Positions 33,125 to 44,200 of a DNA stretch of 64,000 nt are shown here, piece by piece. Positions within the stretch are counted from its first letter, which is position 1; every line of letters starts with the position of its first letter. The translations under genes were made by a program, and so were the position numbers. Source of the DNA: a virus; IMG/VR virus record IMGVR_UViG_3300045131_002929, positions 82,618-146,617 of that record; one strand, written 5' to 3'. The notes under the pieces were generated by a model. It saw nothing but the letters and a program-made list of their open reading frames with translations, did not search any database and was not told the origin of the DNA.

Positions 33125-34933
33125 ATGCCCTCCAATATATTCACGAACGACCTCAGGCTTACCAGCCCCCATTGGCGCGAGTACGGCTCCCCTTTCTCTA
33201 CATACGCAAGAGCTTTATATCCGACGACTTTAGAAGAAGTTTTTAATTGGTCGGAATTTCTGTGGCTTCATAACGGTTTGTATTCCAAGGCTTTACAAAG
33301 AGCGGTCCGTTATTTCATAACGCAGATCGAGGTCACAGGCGTCCGCGACTACAAGATCCGCCGCAAGTACTCCGACTACCTATGCGACAAGCTCGGGATC
33401 ATGAACATGCTGGCCCAGGTCGGCGACGACCACGTAGCTTACGGCAACGCCTTCGTCTCCATGTTCAAACCTTTCAACCGGAACCTGATCTGCCCGAAAT
33501 GCGGACTGTACCGACCGGCTGAGGTCGTGGACTACAGCTTCACGGGCTTCCAGTTCGTGGCCAAATGCTCCAAGTGCCACGTCAAAGGCCCGCAGGACGT
33601 CAAAGACATCCCGACGTCCACCGACGATCTCAGACTCATCCGCTGGAACCCGCGGTCCATCGAGCTCGAGTACCACTCGCTGTCCGGCGAGAAGCGCTTC
33701 TTCTATGAGCCGCACGCCAAGGTCAAAGGCGCGATCAACAGGGGCGACCGCATCGTGGTTGAGAACACCCCGATGGAGATGCTCGAGGCGGTCAAGAACA
33801 ACCAGAAGTTCCTGTTCAACCGAGGCGAGATCTACCACATGGCCAGCGGCGTGCCCGCGTCCTTCGTCGACGACACCGCCGGCTGGGGCCTGCCGCCCTT
33901 CCTGCCCAACTTCGAGCAGGTGGTGCAGCTGCAGATGCTGACTCGGTTCAACGAGGCCATCATGATGGACTACCTCGTGCCGCTTCGGCTGTTCTCGCCC
34001 GGATCGCGCGGCGGCGAGGCCGGCGACCCGCTGATCAACATCGACACAGGCCGTTTCATGCGGTCCATCGAGAACATGGTCAGGCAGCACCGCAGGGACC
34101 CGACGTCCTACCATTCCGTGCCCTACCCGGTGAACTATCAGGCCATCGGCGGCGAGGCCAAGCAGCTCGCGCCGGTGGAGATGCTCGAATACGCCACCGG
34201 CTCCCTGCTCAGCTCCATGGGCATACCGCAGGAGCTGTACAAGGAGTCGCTGGGCGCGGGCGGGCCGCCGATCGGCCTGCGCATGTTCGAGCGCAGCTGG
34301 ACTGGCTTCGCGTCCGATCTGAACCGCTTTCTGGACTGGGTGACCGGCAAATGCGTGGAGCACCTCATGTGGGAGGACGTCCGCGTGAGGCTCGTCAAGA
34401 CCTCCATCTACGAGGACGACGAGGTCCGCCAGACCAAGCTGAATCTGCTCGGCGCCAACAAAGTCTCCAACACGACGGCCTTCATGGCCTTCAACATCGA
34501 CTATGAGTACGAGGTCGACAAGATCCTCGACGAGCAGGCCATGTTCGACGAGAAGGTGGCGGAGATGCAGAAGAAACAGCAGGACGCGCAGCAGAACATG
34601 CAGATGATGGCGACGCCAGGCCCAGCGCCCGCGGCGGGCGGCCCGCCAGCCCAAGGTGGCGGCCCAGGCGGCGCGGCAGCCCCGGCGGCCCCCTCGCCAG
34701 GCGGTGGCGGCGGCACGCTGGAGGACATGGACATGCAGGCGGACCAGACCGCACAGCAGATCATAGCCATGCCTTCTGGACAAAGGCGCTCCCAGCTGCT
34801 AAACTTAAAGAAGACGAACGACGCGCTGCACGCGCTGGTCGTCTCGAAGATACAAGCCTACGAGAACCAGGCCGGCCAGACCGGCGTCAATATGACCAGG
34901 CAGGGGCAGATCCCTGTGGGGCAGCAACAATAA
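33125..34933 (+). CDS. Portal protein with zinc-ribbon insertion
   Basis: This 602-residue protein resembles large-phage portals: an N-terminal region rich in aromatic helices, a central block SYHSVPYPVNYQAIGGEAK then LLSSMGIPQELY, and a Gln/Gly/Pro-rich C-terminal tail. Portals form the dodecameric ring through which the terminase pumps DNA. Unusually, residues about 122-152 contain CPKCG...CSKC, a likely zinc ribbon. The first ~45 codons after the start (33195-33322) are distinctly A/T-rich compared with the rest of the gene. The assignment rests on this pattern and on context, not on a database search. Confidence 0.75.
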   Translation: MPSNIFTNDLRLTSPHWREYGSPFSTYARALYPTTLEEVFNWSEFLWLHNGLYSKALQRAVRYFITQIEVTGVRDYKIRRKYSDYLCDKLGIMNMLAQVGDDHVAYGNAFVSMFKPFNRNLICPKCGLYRPAEVVDYSFTGFQFVAKCSKCHVKGPQDVKDIPTSTDDLRLIRWNPRSIELEYHSLSGEKRFFYEPHAKVKGAINRGDRIVVENTPMEMLEAVKNNQKFLFNRGEIYHMASGVPASFVDDTAGWGLPPFLPNFEQVVQLQMLTRFNEAIMMDYLVPLRLFSPGSRGGEAGDPLINIDTGRFMRSIENMVRQHRRDPTSYHSVPYPVNYQAIGGEAKQLAPVEMLEYATGSLLSSMGIPQELYKESLGAGGPPIGLRMFERSWTGFASDLNRFLDWVTGKCVEHLMWEDVRVRLVKTSIYEDDEVRQTKLNLLGANKVSNTTAFMAFNIDYEYEVDKILDEQAMFDEKVAEMQKKQQDAQQNMQMMATPGPAPAAGGPPAQGGGPGGAAAPAAPSPGGGGGTLEDMDMQADQTAQQIIAMPSGQRRSQLLNLKKTNDALHALVVSKIQAYENQAGQTGVNMTRQGQIPVGQQQ

Positions 34934-34943
34934 GGAGCCTAAA

Positions 34944-35804
34944 ATGGCCGACACATGGACCATGTACAAGCAAGCGTCGCGCGCGTTGAGCAAAAAAGCC
35001 GGGGCCAGCAGGCCGCAGCCGGCCGTCAAGCGGATCGCCAAGTCGGCCGCCGAGTCCGCGGCATGCCCGGCCATCAACAAGATCGCCTTCATGGAAGGCT
35101 ACATGAGCAAGCGCGCCGCATCATTGTTGGACGGGGCCAAAAAGTTTTTTGGTGTGGGCGGCGGCGGGGGCGGTGGCGGCGGGGGCGGCTTGACACGGGA
35201 AGTGGTGAATCAGTATTCCCACTTCGTCGAGCCGAGCACGTTAGATGCCCTCAAAGTTTTGAAAAAGGCTAGGATACAAGCAGTAGGCGATCCAGCGGAT
35301 ACCGCGTTCAAGGTCGCCTACAACAATGCCGACACGCAGACACAGGCTGCATACGACTTACTGTTCCGTAAGTATAAGAATGGGCTCAGAGCAGAAGACT
35401 TAAAAATCGGGCATGCGCTGGGGGAGGGCGAAGGCTTCGAACACCTCAGCGACGCACAGAAAGACGTTGTCTACACGCACAACCCAAAGATGGGCGCGAA
35501 AAGACCGGCGCATATAAGGGCCCGCGCTATGAACGCGAATCCCCTGGACGCTTTCGGTAAGAAGCACAATATAGATCCTTCTGATGATGCGGAGTTGGCT
35601 CTGCTTTTCAACACCAACCCCGCCACCCGGATCGAGTACGAAGACATCTTTAAGCAGATGAAAACGGATGACGCCATAGCGGCGGCCTCGGAGAAGCCGA
35701 GCATGCTCGGGCCTTTGGCCATGGGCGCCGGCGTGACCGGCGCAGGCGTGGTCGGCGGCGGCCTGATGTTCGGGGGCGGCAGCAAGAACGGCGACCTCGC
35801 TTAA
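34944..35804 (+). CDS. Putative virion protein with poly-Gly linker
   Basis: A 286-residue protein starting 10 bases after the portal. It has a basic N-terminus, then NKIAFMEGYMSKRA (a variant of the tag seen in the 31 kb proteins), a run of 12 Gly near residue 72, and a soluble helical domain. Near the C-terminus is a Gly-rich hydrophobic segment (GPLAMGAGVTGAGVVGGGLMFGGG). The poly-Gly run is encoded by GGC/GGG/GGT triplets that could slip. A terminator follows. Confidence 0.6.
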   Translation: MADTWTMYKQASRALSKKAGASRPQPAVKRIAKSAAESAACPAINKIAFMEGYMSKRAASLLDGAKKFFGVGGGGGGGGGGGLTREVVNQYSHFVEPSTLDALKVLKKARIQAVGDPADTAFKVAYNNADTQTQAAYDLLFRKYKNGLRAEDLKIGHALGEGEGFEHLSDAQKDVVYTHNPKMGAKRPAHIRARAMNANPLDAFGKKHNIDPSDDAELALLFNTNPATRIEYEDIFKQMKTDDAIAAASEKPSMLGPLAMGAGVTGAGVVGGGLMFGGGSKNGDLA

Positions 35805-35828
35805 AGCTCCGTAGAGAAGTTCCAGCAG

Positions 35829-35854
35829 GGGCCAAGCGCGGCCCCTTTCTTTTA
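35829..35854 (+). terminator. Rho-independent terminator
   Basis: GGGGCC and GGCCCC pair around AAGCGC, followed by TTTCTTTT. It ends the portal transcript shortly before the next start at 35875. Confidence 0.85.
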
Positions 35855-35874
35855 ACTCTTCCCGCGGAACCCCC

Positions 35875-36795
35875 ATGCCAGACATCCCCAAAGACGAAGC
35901 GGCGCCCTGGTCGCTCAACTCCGCGCTGAACGCCTGGAACGGAGCCACGGGCAACTCGCCCCTCGTGCAGGGCCTGGCCCTCGGGCTGCCCACATACTTC
36001 CTCACCAAATGGCTAGGGCAGAAAGCCGAGTGGGAGTACGCCCAAAGGGCCGCGGAAGCCATCGACGACCCGGAGGAGCGGGCCAAGTTCCTGGCGGACT
36101 CGTACAACGGCAAGGCCTCCGGCAGGCTGGCCGCCATCTTAGGCTCCGGCGTCGGCCTTTCGCCTCTGCTTTTCAACACAGGCAACATCGTCAACTCGCT
36201 GAAAAGCGACAACCCGCTCGGCAACCTGGGCAAATCCGTGCTATCCTACGCGCCGGTCGACAGCTGGAGCTTCGGCGGCTCTAAGGCGCCGGCCGCGCCG
36301 CCTAAGGAAGGGAAGACCCCGGGCATTGAGAAAAATGAGGCTGAGATCGAGAAGCTGGCCGACTACTACATGCGCGACCCGTACCCTACTGAGCGCCGGT
36401 CGGCCTCGGACATGACGCTCGGCAGATCGTTCGTCATGCCGATCATCCGCCCGCCGATGTTCCTGCACGAGCAGGACATCCCGCAGCACAACTCCATGGA
36501 GCTGCTGGCGACCCAGCAGCCGGTGCTCGGCGGCCATCTGACGCACACGCTGACGAACGGGCTGGCCAACGCGGAGCCGGGCGGGTCGGGCATGATCAGC
36601 ACTTCGGACATATTCCACGGCTTGGTCGGCGCCGGCGTGGGCGCCGCGGCCGGCTGGGGCCTGGCCCATGTCATGGGCACCATCTTCGCCCAGCCGCCGG
36701 CTTTGAAGAATAAAATGGCCCAGTACGGGGCCATCGGCGGGGCTATACTAAACTCTGGGCTGGTGCCGAAGGCGGCCGGCTACCTTCTTAAGTAG
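35875..36795 (+). CDS. Putative virion protein, 306 residues
   Basis: The start follows CCCGCGGAA. The protein has an amphipathic start, a segment PLVQGLALGLPTYFLTKWLG that may be membrane-inserted, an IEKLADYYMRDPYP stretch near residue 157, and a hydrophobic C-terminal third (LVGAGVGAAAGWGLAHVMG; YGAIGGAILNSG). It fits the pattern of small hydrophobic proteins in this module. Function unknown. A GC-rich inverted repeat (GGCCGG/CCGGCC) lies after its stop but has no T-tract. Confidence 0.6.
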   Translation: MPDIPKDEAAPWSLNSALNAWNGATGNSPLVQGLALGLPTYFLTKWLGQKAEWEYAQRAAEAIDDPEERAKFLADSYNGKASGRLAAILGSGVGLSPLLFNTGNIVNSLKSDNPLGNLGKSVLSYAPVDSWSFGGSKAPAAPPKEGKTPGIEKNEAEIEKLADYYMRDPYPTERRSASDMTLGRSFVMPIIRPPMFLHEQDIPQHNSMELLATQQPVLGGHLTHTLTNGLANAEPGGSGMISTSDIFHGLVGAGVGAAAGWGLAHVMGTIFAQPPALKNKMAQYGAIGGAILNSGLVPKAAGYLLK

Positions 36796-36866
36796 GCCGG
36801 CTCGGACCGGCCTGCGGGCAATCAACAGACGCGCGTCTCGGCGTGTCGGAAAGGCGGCTGATCGAA

Positions 36867-37097
36867 ATGGCTGACGTGAACGCATTAAACAGAGTGCTGC
36901 TGCCTACTGCGGTGGGCTCGCTGGCGGGGTACGGAGTCGGCTCCATGGACGCGCCGACGTCCGAGGACGTCAAGATCGCGCTTACCGAGCACAGCCGCAA
37001 GCGCATAGAGGAGGCGATGGACTCGCTGGTCAGGACGCGCAGGGTCGAGGAGCTCAAACGAAAGGTGCTAGGCGATGGCCAGACCCTCAGGCTTTGA
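36867..37097 (+). CDS. Small protein, 76 residues
   Basis: I choose ATG 36867, behind GGAAAGGCGG. The protein has a hydrophobic N-terminal segment (LLPTAVGSLAGYGVGS) and a charged helical C-terminus. Its end overlaps the next gene by 23 bases. Function unknown; the same hydrophobic-then-charged layout recurs among its neighbours. Confidence 0.55.
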   Translation: MADVNALNRVLLPTAVGSLAGYGVGSMDAPTSEDVKIALTEHSRKRIEEAMDSLVRTRRVEELKRKVLGDGQTLRL

Positions 37098-37398
37098 CGC
37101 CAAGTACGGCGCGCAGTGGTTCGACGGGCTGCCTTTCAAAGGCGCCCCCATGGACATAAAGAAAGGCGACCCCGACGACAAGCAGCCCGTGCTCAAGCGC
37201 GACGTGAAGATAAGGCAGTTCGACACCTCCTCGCCCGAGGATATGGCCGCATGGCAGGGCGTGATGCAGCAGGTGGCCGACGGCCTGTCGGTCGTCTCGT
37301 TCGAGGAGAAGCAGTATGTGCCCGAAACCAAATCCTGGCGGGTATTGGTCAGGTGGTTCGAGGAGTACTACACCAACCCGGAGACACCCCCGAAATGA
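37075..37398 (+). CDS. Unknown 107-residue protein
   Basis: The start lies inside the previous gene and the stop overlaps the next start as ATGA. The protein is soluble, with aromatic strands at its end (SWRVLVRWFEEYY). It has no motif I can name. Coupling on both sides places it in the operon leading to the RNA polymerase gene. Confidence 0.6.
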   Translation: MARPSGFDAKYGAQWFDGLPFKGAPMDIKKGDPDDKQPVLKRDVKIRQFDTSSPEDMAAWQGVMQQVADGLSVVSFEEKQYVPETKSWRVLVRWFEEYYTNPETPPK

Positions 37399-38270
37399 AT
37401 CCACTCATAGCAGATCAGGTGGCAGGCGTAGGCCAAGGCCTGCTGGACGCCTCCAAAGCGAACAAAGAATATGTCGACAAGGCCATAACGGCCGGCGGGC
37501 TGTCCGCCCTCGCGTCCGTGCTGATGGGCCTCGCCATGCGGCAGGGCAAGAAGAAGCCGGACCAGGGCAAGAAGCTCAGCGAGAGCCTGCAGCTCGGCGA
37601 CCTGTACTCCGATTCGGCCGATCCCGCGGAGGCTATGCGGCGGATATACAAGGCCGGCGGCGAGAAGACCGCCATGGACAAGGCGGACCTGCTGGTCGGC
37701 GGCACCGGGCTGGCCATGGCGTCGGCGGCGCCCGCGGTCATGTTCGCGAACGTCATGAAGCAGCGCAAATCGGAATCCGCGTTGGACGTCTCCAAGAAAA
37801 AGCTGCACGACGCCTTGGCGCGCTACCACCATCTGCTCAAGAAGGAGACGCTGTCGGGCTCCGGGGTCGAGGTGGACGAGCTCAAGGATAAGGCGCACGC
37901 CATAGTCAAAGAGGGGGCCGAGAAGCTGAGCGTGCCGATGGCGACGCTGCTTAGCGGACTCGGAATAGCGGGCGGCGCGGGCGGTTTCAACATAGCGTAC
38001 GACCAGGGCGCCAAACGGACGGAAGGCGCGGTGGCCATGAAGAAGATGCGCGAGGCCATCGAAAAGCAGCAGCGGCTGCAGGGCGCGCCGGCCACGGCGG
38101 ACGTCGGCATGACGCCCGAGGAGATGATAGCCTACGAGGCCCTGCGCAGGGAGCATTCCGGCAAAGGCCGCAAGGCGCGCGTGGCCCAGCCCGCCGCGGA
38201 GGATCAGCGGAGTTCGGTGTCGGCCAGTCCGGACGACCCCGCCTTGAAGGATTTATTGGCGTCCGTCTAA
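37395..38270 (+). CDS. Putative virion protein, 291 residues
   Basis: ATG overlaps the upstream stop. The protein has two hydrophobic segments (about 35-50 and 115-130), a GGEKTAMDK stretch near residue 95, long basic helices, and a third Gly/Ala-rich hydrophobic part (LLSGLGIAGGAGGFNIAY). It ends 15 bases before the RNA polymerase start. The architecture repeats that of other proteins in the module; function unknown. Confidence 0.6.
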   Translation: MNPLIADQVAGVGQGLLDASKANKEYVDKAITAGGLSALASVLMGLAMRQGKKKPDQGKKLSESLQLGDLYSDSADPAEAMRRIYKAGGEKTAMDKADLLVGGTGLAMASAAPAVMFANVMKQRKSESALDVSKKKLHDALARYHHLLKKETLSGSGVEVDELKDKAHAIVKEGAEKLSVPMATLLSGLGIAGGAGGFNIAYDQGAKRTEGAVAMKKMREAIEKQQRLQGAPATADVGMTPEEMIAYEALRREHSGKGRKARVAQPAAEDQRSSVSASPDDPALKDLLASV

Positions 38271-38285
38271 AATAGGTGCTATGCC

Positions 38286-41200
38286 ATGGCGGAACCCAAG
38301 CAAGAGCTGCCCGGGCTTGTCGGCCTGAACGACTACGACGCCCGCCGCAAGCTCATATTCGACTACGCGCTCGAGGGCGTCAAGACCAAATTCCCGGTGG
38401 AGAACACCCAGGTCAGACTGAAGGTCGACAACCTGGCGTACGACGACGATAAGAATTTCACGCCGATGGACCAGAAAGAGGCGCTGCTCAGCGGCGGCTC
38501 GCTGGGGCGCAAGCTGAAGGGCAACTGGGTTCTCGAGGATCTGAAGACCGGCGAAGTGCTGGGCCGGACCTCCAAGAAGACCATAGCCAACATCCCATGG
38601 CTCACCGACCGCGGAACTTTCATACGCAACGGCTCCGAGTCGAGCATCGTCAACCAGATGCGGCTGGTGCCCGGCGTCTTCGTCAAGAACACGGAGGACG
38701 GCAGGGTGGAGACCCATGTGAACGTCAAGCCCGGCACAGGCCATATGTTCAAAGTGTCGATGGACCCGGCCGATCCAGTGTTCGAGGTGATGGTCAAAGG
38801 CCGTAAGATCAAGATGTACCCGCTGCTCAAGGCGCTGGGGGTGCAGGACGCCGACATGGAGGCCGCGTGGGGCACCGAGATCCTCGACAAGAACCGCAAG
38901 CGCGACGACACGCGGTCGGCGGTGTCCGCCGCGCAGACGTTCGGCGCTTTCCGCAGGATCAACAAAACGGCGGACGAGGCCCCGAAGCCGCCGGCGCCGG
39001 AGCAGCCGGAGCTCGGCATAGAGGACGTGGCCGCCGCCTTTCAGAAGATGGAGCTCGACCCTGAGTCGGTCAGCTCCACTCTCGGCAAACCCTACGCCAA
39101 CGTGTCGCCGGCGCTGCTGCTCGACGCCACGAAGAAGATGATCCTGCTCAACAGGGGCATGGCCGAGGCCGACGACCGCGACTCGCTGGAATTCCAGCGG
39201 GTACACATGGCGCATGACTTCATCAAGGAGCGGATCGTCAAGGATTCCGGCGGCATGATCTCCAAGATGTTGTGGAAGGCCACCGCGAAGCGGTCGCCGG
39301 ACGCCATACCGGGCGGTGCGCTGGACAAGCATGTCGACGCCCTCTTCAACTCCGGTGGGCTCACCCAGTACGTCGAGGAGATCAACCCGCTGGATCCCTA
39401 CGACCAGGCGCAGCGGCTGACTCGGCTCGGCGAGGGCGCGCTGGGCGACGCCGTGCCCGACGAGGCGCGCGCAGTGCAGCCCACCTTCCGCGGCTACGTG
39501 GATCCGATACGCAGCCCGCAGAGCTCGGCGGTAGGCCTGGACATGCGCATGGCCCACGGCGTGAAGGTCGGAGCCGACGGCCTGCTGTACAGGGAGATGG
39601 TCAACGCCAAGACGGGCGCCGTGGAGTGGGTCAGCTCGACCAAGGCGGCGCGTTCCGTCATAGGCTTTCCGGAGGCCCTTAAAAGCAAAGACGACTATGT
39701 CCCGGCCACGGTCAAGGCCGAGGGCCTGCAGTATGTGCATAAGGGCACGGTGGACTACGTGATGCGGAGCCCCGGCGACCTTTTCTCGACAATAAGCAAT
39801 CTAGTGCCGATGGTGTCCGGGACGAAAGGCCAGCGGCTGCTCATGGGCGCCAGCTACCACCTGAGCGCGCTGCCGCTGCTGCACCGGGAGGCGCCGCTGG
39901 TCAGATCGGCGCTGCCCGACGGCTCGGATTCGCACAAGGCGCTGGCGCCTTACGCCGGCGTGGTCAGGGCGTCCGAGCCCGGCTTCGTGGAGAGCGTGGG
40001 CAAGGAGTCCATAAAAATCAAAGGCAACGACGGCAAGGTCAAAGAATACCCGCTGTACCACAACTTCCCTTTCGCCCGCAAATCCAGCATGTCCAACTCG
40101 GCGAGCGTGGAGAAGGGCCAGGCCGTCAAGACCGGCGACCTGCTGGCCACGAGCAACTTCTCCGACAAGAAGGGCGAGGTGGCCCTGGGTTTGAATCTGA
40201 GATGCGCGTACATGCCTTACAAAGGCTACCTGCACGAGGACGCCATAGTAGTCTCCGAGTCGGCGGCTAAAAAGCTCACGTCCGAGATGATGACGTCCGT
40301 CAAGATGCGCGACTCCGAGGGCGTGGAGCCTGGCCTGGCTTCGCACATGTCCAGCTTCCCCTCGGCGTTCAACGAGGCGCAGAGGCAGACCATAGGTCCC
40401 GACGGGCTGGTGAAGGTCGGCACCGTCGTCAGGCCGGGCGACCCACTGATCCTGGCCGTGAAGCGGCAGGCGCCGACGGTCGGCTCCATGGGGCGCAGGC
40501 TGACCACCGACCACGCCGTGACATGGGACCACCATGACGCCGGCGTCGTCACGGACTCCCGCAAGACCAAGGAGGGATGGCGCGTGCAGGTACGGGCCAA
40601 CTCCGCCGCGCAGCCGGGCGACAAACTTTGCTATTCGGACGACACCGAGATGCTCACGTCGCGGGGATGGAAGCGCGTCTCCAGCATTGACACTGCCGAC
40701 TATCTGGCTTCCAGGACCGAGGCCGGCGAGCTGGAATACGTGCAGCCGATGGCTATAGTGGACTACGAGTACGAAGGGCCGATGCACCTGGTGGAGACGA
40801 CGCAGGTGTCGCTGATGGTCACGCCCGAGCACAGCCACCTGGCCAAGCGGCGCGGCGCGGACGCTTTCGAGCTCATCCCGGCGGCCGAGCTGTTCGGAAC
40901 CAGATACAGGCTCAAGAAGGACGCCAAATGGAAAGGGTCTTCGCCTGAGTACGTGGACATGCCCGCCTACACGAGAAAAGCAGGCCAGGGCGGCGCGGGC
41001 GAATTGCTCGTGAAGGGCCGCAGGCTGAGTGTGGACGCCTATATGTTCCTACTAGGAGCCTACCTTTCAGAGGGTAACTGCTTCGCCTACGACGGCAACT
41101 ACGGCATAGAGATAACGCAGATCACCGAGCCCAACCGGAGCGACATGCTCGCCAAGCTGAGGGAGTTGGGGATCAAATTCAACGAGGTTAACAATAAGAC

Positions 41201-44200
41201 GAAGGTACGGCTGTACGGGAAGGACCTGGCGCTGCACTTCGAGCAGTTCGGCCGCTCGCACGAGAAGTTCATACCCGACTGGGTCTTCGACTGCGCCAAG
41301 CAGGACCTGGAAACGCTTTATGAGTGGCTGATGTGGGTCGACGGATGCCGCGTATCTACAAGCCACTCGTACTGCACGACATCCGAAAGACTGGCAGGCG
41401 ACATCCAGCGGCTCTGCCTGCACATAGGCCTGGCCGGCACGTTGAAGCGCAGAGACGCGACAGTGGGCGAGATCAAAGGTAAAACTTATGCTCTCAGGCC
41501 GCGGTACGACATCTCGATATACAGACAGAAGCTGGAGCCCGAGATCAACCACGGGCACTGCAAGCGCCAGAAAGGCCAGCGCGAGGAGTGGGCGGCCTAC
41601 TCGGGCCGCGTGTACTGCCCATCACTGCCGAGAAACCACACCGTGTATGTGCGGCGCAACGGCAAGACCTGCTGGTCGGGCAACTGCGGCAGGCACGGAA
41701 ATAAAGGTGTCATAGGGCTCATACTCCCGGACGAGCAGATGCCGAAGGACGCGCAAGGCAGGCCGCTGGAGGTTCTGCTCAACCCCTACGGCGTATCCGG
41801 CCGGACGAATTCCGCGCAGATGATAGAGGCCGCGCTGGGCAAGGTCGCGGCCAAGACGGGCAGGCCCTACGTCATGCCGCTGTTCGGCGACGATCCGGAC
41901 GGCTCGCTCATCAGTTTCGCCAAGGCCGAGCTGGCCAAGGCCGGCCTGCGGGACAAGGAGGACGTGTTCGACCCTTCGCTGAACAAGAATTTGAAAGACG
42001 TGTTCGTCGGCAGCCTTTACATGCACAAACTGCAGCATACGGCCGAGGCCAAGGCTGGCGGGCGGTCGTTCGGCGGATACACCCAGGACAAGCTGCCTTC
42101 CACTGGCGGGCATGACGGTGGTAAGCGTATTGGTAGTATGGAATGCGGGGCAATGTTCTCGCATGGCGCCATGGAGAATCTGAAGGACATGAAGCTGATC
42201 AAAGGCCAGGAGAACTACGACTACTGGCGCGACGTCAAGCTAGGCCGGACGCCGGTCATGCCGCGCGGCAGCTTCCTGTATGACAAATTCAGGGCGCAGA
42301 TGCGGTCGGCCGGCATTAACCTGGAGGACCGCGGCGCGAAGACGCATATATTCGCGATGACGAACGACCAGGCCAAAGAGCTTACGCAGGGCCGCGAGGT
42401 CCAGAACACGGACACCTACGACGCCAAGAAGTTCACGCCGATAAAAGGCGGGATGTTCGACGAGGCGCTGACCGGCGGCGCTGAAGGCAATCTGTTCGCC
42501 ATGGTCAAGCTGGACGAGCCGGTTCTGAACCCGATCATGGAGGATTCGGTACGGCGCATACTCGGCGTCACCATCAAGGATCTGGAGGCGCTGGCCTCCG
42601 GCGACAAGCCCTACAAGGACATGTACGGCGGCAAAGCCTTGAAAGCCAGGCTCGCGGACGTCAATCTGGACATGGAGCTGCTGAAGGCCCGCAACGCTGC
42701 GAAAGGCTCTTCCGGCGCCACGCGCGACGCGGCCGTCAAGAAGATAAGAGCCATAATGTCGATGAAGGAGCATGGCGTTCGGCCGCAGGATTTCATGATG
42801 GACGCCGTGCCCGTGCTGCCGCCGTCGTTCCGGCCGATAACCACGATGGACGGCGAGAACAAGGCCGCCGACGCCAACTACATGTACCGCGAGCTCATGT
42901 TCGCCAGGAACGACCTGCGCGACGCGGCCGCCATACTGCCCGACAAGGATCTGACCGACGCCCGCCGCAAGGTGATAGGGTCGTACAAGTCGCTCGTGGG
43001 CCTGCAGGACACCGACAACGCGGAGCTGTCCGACAAGAAGGTCGGCGGCATACTGGCCACCGTCTTCGGCAAGAGCTCGCCCAAAGTCGGCCAATTCCAC
43101 CGGCGCATGATAGGCATGTCGCAGGATCTCACCACCCGCGCGCCGATCATACCGGATCCGACGCTCCGGGTGGACCAGGTCGGCCTGCCTTTCAACCGCG
43201 CGTGGGAGCTCTACGAGCCTTTCGTCGTCAGGCGGCTCGTGCGCGGCGGCATGCCGGCCACGCAGGCCGCGAAGGCCGTGGCCGACCGCACGGGCCAGGC
43301 CGAGGCCGCCCTGCAGGAATGCGTGCGCGAGCGGCCGGTCATGATAAACAGGGCGCCCACCATGCACAAGCACAGCATAGTGGGCATGTGGCCGCTGCTG
43401 GTCAAGGGCGACTCCATGAAGGTGCCCAACGGAATCCTGGCCCCTATGGGGGCTGACTATGACGGCAACTGCGCCGACTTTAACACAGAACTTAAATTAA
43501 GATTATCAAAGTCCGCGCTTGAGACCTTCGCCGGTCTAGGGTACATTGTCGGTGTCGATGGGACACTAACAAAGGAGACCTGCATGCAGACGGCGGACAC
43601 AAAGGTGGCGATCAAGGCCGAAGGCGTGGTAGCTACCACGCGTATAGGGGAATTCCCCCGCGCTGGCGTACCTGGCAAGGACAGGAACGGGGCGGACGTG
43701 TACGAGGTTCCGGCAGGCGTCGAGGTTCTGACTCTCGACCCGGCTACGCTGAATCCTATATTCTCCGAGGTGACCACGTTCACGGAGGAGAAAGACTGCC
43801 CGTGCGTCGAAGTCGCAACCGACACGCAGTGCGTCATAGTCAGCGACAACGAGTCGCTGTGCGTGTTCGACCACGCCTCGGGCGCGCTCTCGAAGATGGC
43901 GCCGAAGTCTTCCGTGGGCATGTTCTCGCCTTCCGTGCGGGCCATGACCACCGGCGAGGACAAGCACTCCAGGGATCTAGGGTGGTGGGTAGGCGCCTTC
44001 GTGTCGGACGGATGGGTGTCTGGAAATTATGTCGGATACGCCAAGTCCGAGAAGGTTAAAAGGGACGAGTTCGTGCGCATCACCAGGGAGCTGGTGCACG
44101 ACAACTTCAACAGCCGAGAGCACGCCGCCTCCAAGGGCGTCGATAAACTCGGCGACAGCGTTAAACTGCATTTGAACGGCCGCGAGCTGGTCGACGCCGT

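Noticed and set aside
38253-39740. Minus-strand frames opposite the RNA polymerase
   Set aside because: No motif or ribosome-binding site, and the composition is typical of antisense GC-rich frames.
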